Positions 1-9,519 of a stretch of 64,000 bases of DNA are shown piece by piece. Position 1 is the stretch's first letter. Each line of letters begins with the position of its first letter. Under the pieces are notes generated by a model that was given only the letters and a program-made list of their open reading frames with translations, did not search any database and was not told where the DNA came from. Both the position numbers and the translations under genes were made by a program. The DNA is from Pararge aegeria (taxonomy: Eukaryota; Arthropoda; Insecta; Lepidoptera; Nymphalidae): contig NC_053201.1 in NCBI RefSeq assembly GCF_905163445.1, positions 754,001-818,000 of the forward strand. The letters are read 5' to 3'.

Positions 1-84
1 TGAAGTCGGAGTCATCACCGTTTCAGTTAGATATACGTTTTCGTTAGTGAAGATATATTTGGTGTGGTAAGGATTGAAAAAATT

Positions 85-155
85 ATAAATTACACCATAC
101 AGATTCTCCTGCTTTTCGCGCAGTATAGCAAATTAAGCTTACTTTTCACAATACG
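85..155. repeat. dispersed AT-rich repeat fragment (family K)
   Basis: The core ATAGCAAATTAAGCTTA followed by TTTTCA recurs, diverged, near 5328-5384, 42170-42236, 45890-45990 and 53969-54054. It lies in the intron just before the terminal exon at 204. No protein or tRNA-like signature is visible, so the class is unknown; a MITE fragment is the simplest guess. Confidence 0.5.
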
Positions 156-203
156 TTTATTTATTTTATAAGTTTTACTACAGGTTTTATTTCGTTGTTG
201 CAG

Positions 204-278
204 GCTAAAGCGGAAACACCTGAAGCCGCCGCCAGTCCGGTAGACCCCGCACCTCACGCCGAAGAGAAGAAGGCCTAA
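204..278 (+). CDS. terminal coding exon of a gene entering from the left edge
   Basis: A pyrimidine-rich tract ending TTGTTGCAG at 195-203 is followed by 24 codons and a TAA at 276-278. The peptide is rich in Ala, Pro, Glu and Lys and ends HAEEKKA. An AATAAA lies about 70 bases downstream, which is what a last exon should show. The acidic and basic, proline-alanine composition suggests a flexible C-terminal tail. I chose the reading phase that gives a short exon closing near the poly(A) signal; other phases also close quickly, so the phase is an inference. The rest of the gene is outside the window and I do not recognise the family. Confidence 0.6.
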   Translation, partial: AKAETPEAAASPVDPAPHAEEKKA

Positions 279-346
279 GGATACTCTAACAGTCAGTTAG
301 AGCACCCTTTGTTACTTAATTAAGTTTAATTGGCAGATTTGCTTAC

Positions 347-352
347 AATAAA
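347..352 (+). terminator. poly(A) signal AATAAA for the gene ending at 278
   Basis: A canonical hexamer lies 69 bases after the stop codon. It overlaps the small palindrome ATAAACGTTTAT at 348-359. Confidence 0.55.
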
Positions 353-790
353 CGTTTATTGAATATGTAGTTTAATGTGTACAATGAGCATTATAATTTA
401 CTATATAATCCGCGAAAATATGTAGGTACAGTGTAGTTTTTGAATTCCTTAATCTTTATACTCCACAGCAAAATCTTCCAAAATGTGGGCACTCTTTACG
501 CACGTTTCGCTCTGACACCGGGGCATTTTAAGGTGACATTGACGTTACATGAATACCTAATCGCTGAGATTATAATTTATAGACAGATTTAACCCTGATT
601 TTCGCGGATTGTAGCAAATTAAGAATTCCACGACTTCTCTCCGATAGTTTAATGTGTATTTAATAATAAAGTGTTGATTGCTTTCATTTATTTTTATGGT
701 TTCACTGCTACCCACTACATTGTTAAGATATAATATTAAAAAATATGCTCATTTTATATTTGTTGTGTATGCTTTTCGCTACAATATTTA

Positions 791-995
791 TTTTCTCTGG
801 TCTGGTGGGAGGTTTCTGCGCTGGATAGTTACCACCCTACCGACAAAGACGTACCGCTAAGCGATTTAGCGTTCCGGTACGAAGTCACGCAGTGACTCCA
901 CCAATCAGTGGTACCCCCACAGGTAAGCCCGTTACCTTCTCAGAATGTATATTAACTTACCGCAGGTGAGACTACAGTAAAAATAAATTTGCTTT
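791..995 (+). repeat. SINE family C, 5'-truncated
   Basis: It contains the body motifs CTCTGGTCTGGTGGGAGG, ACCCTACCGACAAAGACG and CTAAGCGATTTAGCGTTCC and ends near GGTGAGACTACAGT. Better copies at 29640-29870, 32635-32860 and 44605-44850 share the same order. The tRNA-like head is missing here. Confidence 0.75.
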
Positions 996-1207
996 AAAAA
1001 AAACTTAATAAAACAATACTTAGGAGGGAAGGTAAATATATTTATTTAGTTTCTTTTAAGGTAAGAGGTACCTAAGATGAATTAGTATCAGTGGTCTCGA
1101 ATCTGAAATGGAACTATTTAGGCATAATAATGTTTCCGAATTCAAGGAACTTATTTAAGATTTTAACATATTCAGCCTATTTTACTAGAAACCTTGACGC
1201 CGCGCCC

Positions 1208-1402
1208 ATCTAACCCAACTAACATTATCAATGCGAAAGTGCATATGATTGTCTGTCTGTTTGTCCTTCCCTAACTAAGCAACCAATCAACGTTATTTTT
1301 GGCATAGAGTTGGATGAAAGGACGGAGAGTAACATAGGCAACTTTTTATTCCAAGAAAACAAACGGTTCCCACGGAAATTCTAATAAACGCAGGAAACAG
1401 GT
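1208..1402 (+). repeat. Helitron-like repeat (family I)
   Basis: It shows the family order: an ATTATCAATGCGAAAGTG start, AAGCAACCAATCAACG, GGCATAGAGTTGG, GGACGGAGAGTAACATAGG and a degraded AATAAACGCAGG end. Related copies occur at 13860, 27935, 38340, 58295 and 62410. No coding capacity. Confidence 0.65.
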
Positions 1403-1617
1403 AGTGTGGATCATAATTATTGTGAAACAAGAGCTTCGACAATATTAAAGTAATACTGTTTTAAGCGGTAGTAGTAGGCCTTTTGATTGATTTAGTCCGT
1501 GAACTGCAGCATCTGAATCATAATTATTTATTAATTTATGTATTAGTATCTAGTTATTCGTATGTACGAGTATGTATTTTATATTATGTACCACCTGCGA
1601 TTTGTTCTCCGCTTAAA

Positions 1618-1730
1618 TTTCTGGCAGAGATCGCTACTAAGCGATAAGGCCGTTTATTGTATACTGCTTATATTTTCATTTTTCTTGTATATTTCTTTTA
1701 CCTCATATGGTGTACAGATAATAATAATTG
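1618..1730 (+). repeat. LINE 3'-end repeat (family G)
   Basis: The marker GAGATCGCTACTAAGCGAT AAGGCCG is followed by a T-rich tract and TGGTGTACA. The same layout is at 9520-9645, 13735-13850, 23690-23800 and 27105-27215, and inverted at 8610-8730. It looks like the 3' untranslated end of a non-LTR element. Confidence 0.6.
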
Positions 1731-2047
1731 TGTAACAATATTATAGTTATGTTGTAACTGTTTTAAGCCATGATATTGGGTCGTCTGATTTAGTCTGTGG
1801 TAAAAAACAGTATATCCCTGATACTGCCGCGCGGCGGAAACTCCAGGGGCCGGAGGGCGACAGCGCCCGTGTTGCCTGCACCCAGTCGGGACGTACATTC
1901 CGCCCCTTGGATGAACAGCGTCACCTGATAACGCGACAAATATAATATACGTAAACTCACAATAAAACTGTAACAGTGCCCTGTACACATCATATTTTTT
2001 GAAAAATTTACTTGGGGGTAGCTCAAATATCGGTCACCACCATCGAC

Positions 2048-2594
2048 CCAGTGGCGTGAGGGTATGAGTTATAAAAAACTTAAGGATAGGCATTGTAAGA
2101 GTTATTGAAAGCTGAAGTTTGTATAACTCATCATCATCATCATCATCATCATCTCAACCAATTGACGTCCACTGCTGGACATAGGTCTTTTGTAGGGAGT
2201 TCCACAATGCACGGTCCTGGGCCGCTTGCCTCCAACGGCTCCCAGCTACTCGCCTGATGTCATCTGTCCACCTCGTTGAGGCCGACCTACGCTGCGTTTA
2301 CCGGTGCGGGGTCGCCATTCCAGCACCTTAAGACCCCAACGTCCATCGGTTCTCCGAGCTATGTGCCCCGCCAATTGCCACTTCAGCTTCGCAACTCGCT
2401 GAGCTATGTCGGTAACTCTAGTTCTTCTACGGATCTCCTCATTTCTTATTTGATCACGTAGAGATACTCCTAACATAGCTCTCTCCATCGCCCGCTGAGT
2501 GACTCTGAGCCTTCTTATGAGGCCCATAGTTAGCGACCTAGATATTCTTCATTTTATATCATCTGCATGCCCGGTGCATACCCTCTATGCAAGC
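2048..2594 (+). mobile_element. hAT-like MITE (family J) interrupted by a LINE fragment
   Basis: Left part 2048-2127 starts CAGTGGCGTG and carries AGTTATAAAAAACTTAAGG. Right part 2537-2594 carries ATTCTTCATTTTAT and GTGCATACCCTC. Together they match the intact element at 8213-8405. Between them sits the LINE fragment 2128-2536, so the LINE inserted into the MITE. Confidence 0.6.
2128..2536 (-). mobile_element. non-LTR retrotransposon 3' fragment with (GAT)n tail
   Basis: On the minus strand the open frame from 2527 reads MGLIRRLRVTQRAMERAML and later RWGLKVLEWRPRTGKRSVG, the C-terminal end of an endonuclease-reverse transcriptase ORF common in Lepidoptera. Near 2282 the frame shifts; the new frame continues TRWTDDIRRVAGSRW and closes with WTSIG and a stop just before an (ATC)n run at 2128-2153. 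It is 5' truncated, frameshifted and dead. The family is RTE-like by these motifs, which I recall from related elements rather than from a search. Confidence 0.85.
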
Positions 2595-2595
2595 T

Positions 2596-2832
2596 TGCAC
2601 CAACCCATTACCGGCCCACAACCTGGGTCTCCTTTCAAAATGAGAAGGGTTAGGGCCGTAGTCCACCACGCTGGCCAAGTGCGGATCGGTGGACGCGCCT
2701 TTGAATTTGGTATGCAAATTTTCAAACGATGTTTCCTTAAATTAACCACGCACATAGCTCCGAAAATTGGAGGTGTGTGCTGGGAATCAAACTCGGTACC
2801 ACCTACAGGGAAACTAGGTTATCACCTATAGA
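2596..2832 (-). repeat. tRNA-derived SINE (family A)
   Basis: Read on the minus strand it starts with a degraded tRNA-like head and runs into TGGACTACGGCCCTAACCC and GTAATGGGTTGG. Fuller copies at 24895-25245 and 41020-41315 have an A-box-like AGCGCATTGGGTAGGAGC and a B-box-like CGAGTTCGAATCCC. Confidence 0.7.
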
Positions 2833-3004
2833 GATCCCAAAACAAATTTCATTTCACTTTTGTCTGCCTGTAGGGTTTCTTCAGGATATGGGATAAGAGA
2901 TTTTGTCGATTTTACACCACAACTATGCCATTTCTAAACATTTTATATAAAGAGCTGAATTGATATAATGTTTTTGGTTTTTGTATATATTAAGTATGTA
3001 TGTA

Positions 3005-3325
3005 TATCTATATAAATAAAAATGTTATGTTGGTTTGTGTACGCTTCAAAAACTCAAAAAGTTCTGCACCGATCGAGCTGAAACTTTAGCATGATATATA
3101 ATCCGCATCAAGGATTGTTTTTATATATTTTTTGCATCAGTCACATATCCGCAACCGCGAAACTACAGTATTTTTTATCGATCGATGTACCAGTGACCGC
3201 GCTATCTGCCAAAAGCGAGAAAACTCTCGCTGACATATTATGTAATGTACTCTTTGTTTTGTTTCTCATTTCTCAACAATTCCATAAAAATGTGCCACAG
3301 CGAAGCGTGGCAGGGTACAACTAGT
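3005..3325 (+). repeat. Helitron-like repeat, second subfamily
   Basis: It begins near AAATGTTATGTTGGTTTGTG, has CACCGATCGAGCTGAAACTT and ends CGAAGCGTGGCAGGGTAC AACTAGTTA. The small open frame it contains is a by-product of the repeat. Confidence 0.55.
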
Positions 3326-3342
3326 TATTTTTAAAAATATTC

Positions 3343-3420
3343 ATCAGTTATCTTAGTATCCATAACTTTGGGGTTAGATAGCGATGTGTGTATTGTCTTA
3401 AGTAATATTATTTATTAATT
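3343..3420 (+). repeat. SINE family B, 3' fragment
   Basis: CTTTGGGGTTAGATAGCGAT and GTGTGTATTGTC followed by TTATTTATT match the 3' part of the family B copies at 40530 and 50880. Confidence 0.6.
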
Positions 3421-3654
3421 ATGTACCTGTTGCGGACTATGTCGGCTGGGTTCACAAGACAACGGCATGGATCTTGGCTCCCTGAAAGCTTCTTTTCTTT
3501 TACGTTTGTTTGAGCGAAGACTATCGTGTCGCTTGCGTACGCTTCCTATTTGATCTGAACCTGAAATGGTGGAGGAGTCTGATTAAGTCCGTATATGTAC
3601 CTACTTTAAAGAAGGAAATTTCACCTCATTTGTAGTGACATAAGGTATTTATAG

Positions 3655-3870
3655 ACGGCAGATCTGAATACAGTTGTCACCGGGTATCGTACGAGGCGAC
3701 TAAGGGAATATGACGGAGAGCGGGCAGCTGCGTCCTCTGTGCTACTACCACCATCTACTGAGAACACCAACCCGTCTGCACAGCGTGATGATTATAGGTA
3801 AACCTTCCCGTTGGGAGAGGCCTTTTGTCCAAACGTGGACTGTTTTAGGCCATTGATATAATGATGTACC
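3655..3870 (+). repeat. LINE 3'-end repeat (family H)
   Basis: GTACGAGGCGACTAAGGG, GGAGAGCGGGCAGC and TTGGGAGAGGCCTTTTGTCC recur in order at 41750-41945 and, inverted, at 46648-46880. Those copies carry (TGA)n-type tails, which fits the end of a non-LTR retrotransposon. Confidence 0.65.
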
Positions 3871-4049
3871 GTGAAGAAGGAACAGGAACCTTATTTATAT
3901 TATCACAAGGTATTTTCCACATTCCACAAGACTATTTAAGATATTTGCTTATAGAAAAGTCCTGTCCTACGTAATCGATAAAAAAGCTTGGGTGTGAATT
4001 GCTCTAACCAGGTTGCTCTTCTAATAATTTTAAATGACAAAAAAAACAC

Positions 4050-4240
4050 CCGGCTAAGTTTGTTGTGGGCTTCTTCTTGGACCAGGACGCGTTTGGAAAC
4101 CTCGGAAGTTTTAAGTTCACGAAAATGATAATCGCCATCATCTAACTACCGTGTAATTCTCATGCAATGTACGCATCAAAAGTGCCACGTATGGGCCTAC
4201 TTGAATAAAGATATTTTGACTTTGACTTTGGTATAAATAA
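4050..4240 (+). repeat. repeat family E (SINE-like, ends TTTTGACTTTGAC)
   Basis: It runs from CGGCTAAGTTTGTTGTGGGC through GACCAGGACGCGTTTGGAAA to TTGAATAAAGATATTTTGAC. This is among the commonest repeats here (also 4700, 17190, 20155, 22300, 24390, 33785, 44850, 46060). Fuller copies are preceded by GATGGTGATAACAAAAAA. Confidence 0.75.
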
Positions 4241-4699
4241 AAACATTAAGCGTAAGCTGAAAGAATATAAGTTAGTTGGCCGACTTTTTTGTATCTAATA
4301 GTTTATATCCATTTGGTTATTATTTACACGCTTACTTAGTTCCTATCGTTCTATAATGTAGCATTATGTTTTTTCCACAGCTAGCCTTTTATTTTTCTCT
4401 GATGAAACCTAAGGTAATCGTTGCAAATAGGCACCGAGGACAAACCACTGCGGTTTTTTCGGTGCTTTTATACTAACCATTTTAATAAAAAGATTATTTA
4501 ATAAAAAGAGATACGTTTTACGCTACAAGGCCCACTAGGCGTTCAGTAGCTTTAGTGCTAGATTTGATCGCCCACAATTTAGAAGTCGTTTTCGAGTATG
4601 GAAAGACTTAAACATCGGAGTAAAATGTATCTGTCTGTAATTTCCTTAAATTCAAAAATGTAGACCTATCACAGGCACTTATGAAGCTTTCATATATAT

Positions 4700-4815
4700 G
4701 TGTTATAAATGTAAGGTGATAGGGATAACTACATTCATTAACTTAAAAATATAGCTAGGAGGGTTCCAAACGTGCCCTGGCCTAAGAGCCCAAAACAAAC
4801 TTAGCCAGGGTAGTC
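4700..4815 (-). repeat. repeat family E, minus orientation, truncated
   Basis: On the minus strand it reads TGGCTAAGTTTGTTTTGGGC, then the CTTAGGCCAGGGCACGTTTG block. The downstream TTTTGACTTTGAC end is lost. Confidence 0.7.
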
Positions 4816-4866
4816 GCAGGAAGCCGTTGGACACAAGCGGCACGAGACTGTGAAATTTGGTAACTC
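4703..4866 (-). CDS. possible 3' extension of the unrecognised gene, reading into a repeat
   Basis: An acceptor-like TTTCATCTTTCGTAG lies 45 bases after the exon 6 donor. Splicing or reading through gives the same frame, because 45 is divisible by three. The frame then enters the family E repeat near 4810 and stops at 4703-4705. About 34 C-terminal residues would be repeat-derived. Alternatively the true last exon lies elsewhere and this is chance. Confidence 0.3.
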
Positions 4867-4911
4867 CTACGAAAGATGAAAGTCCAGTGATGAGGACGTG
4901 CAGGTCCTTAC

Positions 4912-5023
4912 TTTCATCATCATTCGACGACGCCGGAAGGGGACGAAAAACTGGTGTCCTGGAGACGTTGGCACGACGGCTTTCTATCAGGCGGACTAGA
5001 CATTCCAAAGCCATTTGTTTGTT
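4912..5023 (-). CDS. unrecognised gene, exon 6
   Basis: Excellent acceptor: a T-run ending TTTTCAG|AAC. Thirty-seven codons (NKQMALECLVRLIESRRA onward) plus one base, ending at the donor-like GATGAAA|GTAAGG. If that donor is not used, the frame stays open to a TAA at 4703-4705. Confidence 0.65.
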
Positions 5024-8000
5024 CTGAAAAAAAAGTTTTGTGGGGTGGTGAATAATTATATTATATTGCTTAGGGTTATTTTTATTTATTCCGATTTGGA
5101 GCAAGTTTCATAGTGTCACATCAACGATTGCTTTATACAGCACTAAACTAAAAAACCAGCAATCTTAGTTGAATAGCCTTCTCGGGGTTTTCTCTGCGTT
5201 TCCCAAGATGGATGCTACGTTAAGCGGTGACAGCCTAGTCACATGTGATCTAAACTCCGCCCTCCCTTTTCGGAGTTATTTCGCATTTTAAGAACATTAA
5301 AGAGAACTCTCTAGCATTGGATAGAAGCAGGCGTTACTTTGCAGAAATCCATAATATATTATGAAAATTAAGCTTAATTGCACGGCCCGAATTTCACAAA
5401 AAAAAAACTATACCGACTGCGCCACTGTAATGTACTTGGGAAATAGCAACGCGTCCGAGCAATCGTTTATTTCAAACTGGCTAGTTACACACACTTAGTT
5501 TTTAAGATTAACATTCATTATCAAACTACCCACATATATACTACAGAAAGAAAGAAGATGTAAACAGTCATACCCTAACTTCTTCCAGTAGTGGTTCGAA
5601 AGCGGCAGAATCAGTGGAGTCCCGCAACGACTCCCAGTTCTTATACAGCTTCCGATCAGACAACCGCACTGAACTCTCTAGCTCTCGCACTTCTGTTAAA
5701 GAAATCGGCAGTCCTGTAGCCCTATTTAGTAACTCTTCAAACAGTCTAAGCGGTGGCCACCCGTTATCCTCATAATGCGATGAGTTGAAAACTGTCGCTA
5801 TCAAATATACGTTTTATTTGTACACGACGAGTTGACAATTCGTTGGAAGATTTAGGGAATTGGACAGCAGATATTTTTGCTTGTGTTGTGTAATGGAAAC
5901 ACAAATTAATACCAGTGCCTTTTATATAACAGGTTCTTTGAAACGACGTTCTGTGGTTGCCGTGGTTGTGATGTACAAGACTTCTGACATCACAACCAAG
6001 GTGAAGCGTACTGGGTGAAAATCTAATAAGTTTGCAACAAAACTACTTAGTTGAATTATGCAATTGTTTAATGTAAAACTAAAAGTTTTCATATCGGCGT
6101 CCCGCAGCAATTTAGAATATCTCAACACATAGTCTCTTCTGATGACTATATTTTTATAGTGATCGGGATCTTAATATCAATATGCAATTCGTTGGAATTT
6201 AAATATATAAAAAATAATGTAATATTTTGCGAACAAATAAAATATAACATGCATTCCAAATATGGTAACTGTACAATATCTTGCAAGAGATTTTAAACTA
6301 TCTGGTTTTTTTGATAGTTTTTGGTAATTCTGTTTTACTGCATCCCTTAACACATTATCGCCTGCATGATAATCGCTCTAACTCTATACCGTTTAAGTGA
6401 AATAGCCCTAGTGCCAAAAGGTCTAGAGTCGTAAATCGTGTACTTCTGAGTTTTATTTCACAAAAGTTCTGCGAAAAGTCCTAGCTACAGATTTTTTTTT
6501 GAGCTTTCACTTTATATGAATAAGATCAATTTTACTCTGATGTACAAGTACGAGTATCTCGATACCCAATAACGACTCCTCGGTTGCGAGTTAACAAATC
6601 TTGCGCTAAAAGATGCTGTATCTCTTCTACAACAGATCAAGGTTCTCTACCACATACCAGAGTCCCTCAGTTTAGCAATATGAGCGACGAGTTCTGTCTT
6701 CTGAGCGCGTAACGCTCGTCGTTGTAAAAGTGCTCGAGATGCCGCTTCTTGAGCGTTACGAGTTTCGCTTGCAAGCGAGGCCACTTCACGCGCCTCCCGT
6801 TCTAAGCGACGCTCTAGTTCGCTACAATAAGCGATATAAGCAAGGTAAGAGACATACTCGGATAACAATTAGAAGATAGTAGTGCTTTCAGTACAGACCT
6901 CGTCAGGGGAAGATATACCGCTATGCTTATTTCTGCCGCCGTCTGAAGGGCCCAGTTTCCGATGTTATGTCAGTTTCAAGAGGCTTAACACCTATGCCTC
7001 AGTTTGATGGACACAGGGTGGAAACATTGCAACTTGCAGGATGCGTTCCGTGCATGCCAGTGTCGTCCAGTTTATAGGCGATGGTTTTCCACTTATCATC
7101 AGATAGCCATCTACATCTTGGCCGTCAATTATTACAAACTGTAGTTCAGTTAGTAGTTGTAGTGTTTTTGTTATTAATTAAATATAATTCCACGAATTTT
7201 ATTGATTGCTAAAAGGGGTAAAATCTAAGTTTTTAATGATAAATCCTCTAGAAACTTTCATCTAGCGTAACCTATATATTGTTTTCTAATCCGATAAGCC
7301 GAAATATATCTGGGAAGCCGATAATATACCTAGGGTACTCTCCAGTGACTTTCGCGTAGGACTGTATGTTCCTGATGACTTCTACCAGGTGGTGGAGTTG
7401 GTTGCAGAATTCCGGTAGCTGTTCCGGAGTTAAGTACTGTCCACCGTACCTATAAATTATTACAACTCGATTAATACAAGTGGGAAATCAGGACTATTCG
7501 GTATCCCAGTTGACACCAAATTTAGCTAGCCACTCAGGAAAGCTGCCTCCTAATGACCAGTAGTATCCATATTTTGCATTACCTATGTTTTCAACTGGGT
7601 TCATTTCAATGCGGATACAATAACGTAATATATAAAAATGCTTTGGGCGTTATTTGATACCTTGATTTGGTATCAACTGAGATAAAGAACCGGCCTTCTG
7701 GTGTTTATTTTTGATGTCACGTAGAAAGCGATTGACTGCATCTTCATTTACTACCAGGTGAGATTGCAGTCAAGGGCTAACTTGTAGTAGAATAAAAAAA
7801 TAGACTGAATGGAGTAAGGATTAGGATTACACTTGATGGACTTTAAACCTTGTGCTCTGTTACCTAAGATCGATATTAGCTGCGAACTGAGCGTCATCTA
7901 TCGTGGCGGAGGACAGACCAGCTCTTGGCGCATCGACCTCTTCATCTCCGTTCGTGCTGCCGCAGCCAATGCTTTCACTCATGCTGGAACACAATGAGAT

Positions 8001-9291
8001 TTTTTTCATTCCATTACTATTTTTCTCTTGAAGCCATCTTTTATATGTCAGAATTTTGAACAGAGCTTCGGCCTCTCTTTCTCCTTCCGGAGTTATTTTT
8101 ATCATACGCATCATTTCACTTACGATATCACTAGCTTAATAGTGAAGGAATCCTTCAGGCTTCTAGGAGTCATGATGTTCACAATGCCTTGACAAATTTA
8201 GGTAGGTATTAGCAGTGGCGTGCATAGAGGGTATGCACAGGGTATGCAAATGATATAAAATGAAAACATCTTCAGTACGTGTTATAAAAAAGGCATTTTA
8301 AGAGTTATAAAAAGCCTACCCTTAAGTATTTATAACTCGTACTGGAGATTTTCTTCATTTTATGTCATCTGCATACCCTGTGCATACCCTCCATGCACGC
8401 CACTGGGTATTAGGTACGCACGTGCCAGCGTTGTGGACGCTGACAAGTGATGAATAGTAGGTACCTGCCAGACCAGCCTAAACGTATCTGATTTCAAGTG
8501 TGTGTGTGTGGTGACCCGTGCGCTGTAGTGAGCCGGTACTGATGATAAAGATTATAGTTTTCGTGACAGAGCTCGTCCAGGGAAGTTTAAGTGGAAGGTT
8601 TTTTATTTATTTTATTTAAACCCTTTATTTCAACAACACAGTTGGGAATATAAAGAACGAATAGTATAGTAGAATACAAAAGGCTGCCTTATCGCATAGA
8701 AACGATCTCTGCTAGGCAACCTAAGGATTAGGACAACAAGAACGAGAACAAATAGGTGATGTAAAATTACTATAAACCTACATTCAAATAACTACATACG
8801 ATTCATCATCATCATCATCACATCAACCCATTACCGGCCCACTACAGAACATGGGTCTCCTCCCACAATAAGAAGGGGTTAACGCCGTATTCCACCACGC
8901 TCCACCAGTGCGGATTGGTGCGGTGCGGACAGGCACACGAGGCTAAACCCCTACGCTATAGATTGGTGGACACAGGGTGGCACTTTGCAGGACCTGCGAA
9001 CTGTTGCTCAGTTGGGACATCTGATTTGTCCGTCAATTATGACTACAAAAAAATTATATATATGTCATGCTATCTCTCTTGCACAATATACGGGCGTGCT
9101 CGTTATACGAAACCCGAACGTCGCGGACGGCCAAGTCAAAAGGTTCAGTTATTAAGTTTGATTTACCCGGTGGATGTGAAGGAGAAGTTCTTGTCGAGCG
9201 TCGTGTAGCGGTGCTCGCCGCGCAACTTGCCGAGCAGTCTTCTGAGCAAGCGCGACTGTCGCGTCGAACCTGTGTTGCTGCTGCTTTCCAT
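4912..9291 (-). CDS. unrecognised coiled-coil protein gene, six coding exons (3' end uncertain)
   Basis: I assemble exons 9291-9167, 8130-7864, 7449-7330, 6821-6658, 5791-5574 and 5023-4912. Each begins after an AG and ends before a GT, and all five junction phases fit (2, 2, 2, 1, 0), giving 335 open residues. The ATG at 9291 has an in-frame TAA 24 bases upstream. Residues 1-42 are basic and Ser-rich (RQSRLLRRLLGKLRG); 43-130 carry ITPEGEREAEALFKILTYKR and an acidic Ser-rich stretch; 131-171 include LTPEQLPEFCNQLHHLVEV; 172-225 are a strong predicted coiled coil (SELERRLEREAREVASL); 227-298 include WPPLRLFEELLNRATGLP; 299-335 are basic. There is no signal peptide or membrane segment, so a cytosolic scaffold or adaptor is plausible, but that is inference. 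I do not recognise the family. The 3' end is unresolved. Confidence 0.7.
5328..5384. repeat. family K repeat fragment
   Basis: GGATAGAAGCAGGCGTTACT and AATTAAGCTTAATT match 42170-42236 almost exactly over the first 30 bases. Confidence 0.5.
5574..5791 (-). CDS. unrecognised gene, exon 5
   Basis: Acceptor AGCGACAG|TT, donor TTAGG|GTATGA. Seventy-two codons. Conserved-looking hydrophobic pattern (PPLRLFEELL, ISLTEVRELESSVRL, LYKNWESL) suggests a folded helical unit rather than a disordered linker. Confidence 0.7.
6658..6821 (-). CDS. unrecognised gene, exon 4 (coiled coil)
   Basis: Strong acceptor CGCTTATTGTAG|C and donor CTCTG|GTATGTG. Fifty-four codons of Glu/Arg/Ala-rich sequence with heptad spacing; likely dimerisation region. 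Confidence 0.7.
6892..7143 (+). repeat. SINE family D
   Basis: It begins CCTCGTCAGGGGAAGATATA and ends CCACTTATCATCAGATAGCC then TTACAA. Family members also lie at 8918-9065, 27780-27945, 54665-54955 and 63460-63590. It sits in the intron between exons 3 and 4 of the unrecognised gene. Confidence 0.7.
7330..7449 (-). CDS. unrecognised gene, exon 3 (possible cassette)
   Basis: Acceptor AATTTATAG|G, donor CCTAG|GTATAT; 120 bases, so exon 2 can also join exon 4 without a frame change. The encoded helix-like segment (LHHLVEVIRNIQSYAKV) has a protein-like residue pattern. Confidence 0.55.
   Translation of the reverse strand, partial: VRWTVLNSGTATGILQPTPPPGRSHQEHTVLRESHWRVP
7700..7801 (+). repeat. 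SINE family C, 3' fragment
   Basis: GATGTCACGTAGAAAGCGAT and CCAGGTGAGATTGCAGTC AAGG then an A-rich tail: the standard 3' end of this SINE. Confidence 0.65.
7864..8130 (-). CDS. unrecognised gene, exon 2
   Basis: Acceptor ATTAAGCTAG|T, donor CTTAG|GTAACAG. It enters with one base and leaves with two. It encodes a mixed charged segment followed by a Ser/Gly/Asp-rich low-complexity stretch that looks disordered. The acceptor has a weak pyrimidine tract. Confidence 0.65.
8213..8405 (+). mobile_element. hAT-type MITE with intact 8-bp target duplication (family J)
   Basis: The ends are CAGTGGCGTGCATAGAGGG and, inverted, CCCTCCATGCACGCCACTG. The flanks 8205-8212 and 8406-8413 are both GGTATTAG. 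The interior is partly self-complementary and has no coding capacity. An 8-bp duplication is characteristic of hAT transposases. Confidence 0.85.
8610..8735 (-). repeat. LINE 3'-end repeat (family G), inverted
   Basis: The complement of GTTGCCTAGCAGAGATCG and GATAAGGCAGCC appears after an AT-rich stretch; compare the forward copy at 23690. Confidence 0.55.
8803..9065. repeat. composite: SINE A fragment joined to SINE D fragment
   Basis: 8803-8935 has CATCATCATCATCACATC and ACCCATTACCGGCCCACT of family A. From about 8940 the sequence switches to GGACACAGGGTGGCAC and GCGAACTGTTGCTC of family D. The join is inside the first intron of the unrecognised gene. Confidence 0.6.
9167..9291 (-). CDS. 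unrecognised gene, exon 1 (start codon)
   Basis: ATG at 9291-9289; 41 codons plus two bases; donor CCGG|GTAAAT. The peptide ends HRYTTLDKNFSFTSTG. It is locally GC-rich compared with flanking sequence, as expected for a coding exon. A noncoding first exon further upstream cannot be excluded. Confidence 0.65.
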
Positions 9292-9519
9292 TGATGCTTC
9301 TTGCGACACCCTTTATTGACTAGTTTTGTATCTGCTATACATAATGTAGTAAAAAAAAGGTTCCATGAACTCTTATGTGATGTTTAACGATATTAGGCAC
9401 CGTCTAATGTACTATGTTATATGTTCATTTTATGTTAATTTAGTTTAAAATGCTAATATTTCACTAATGTTTGTTGTACCACCTACTAATTTCGTATAGC
9501 ATTTTCTTGTATGCCTTTG

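Noticed and set aside
7508..7640. Minus-strand peptide-like stretch (IRIEMNPVENIGNAKYGYYW) inside an intron of the unrecognised gene
   Set aside because: It looks protein-like, but it ends in a stop with no phase-compatible donor, so it cannot be placed in the gene model. It may be a decayed fragment.
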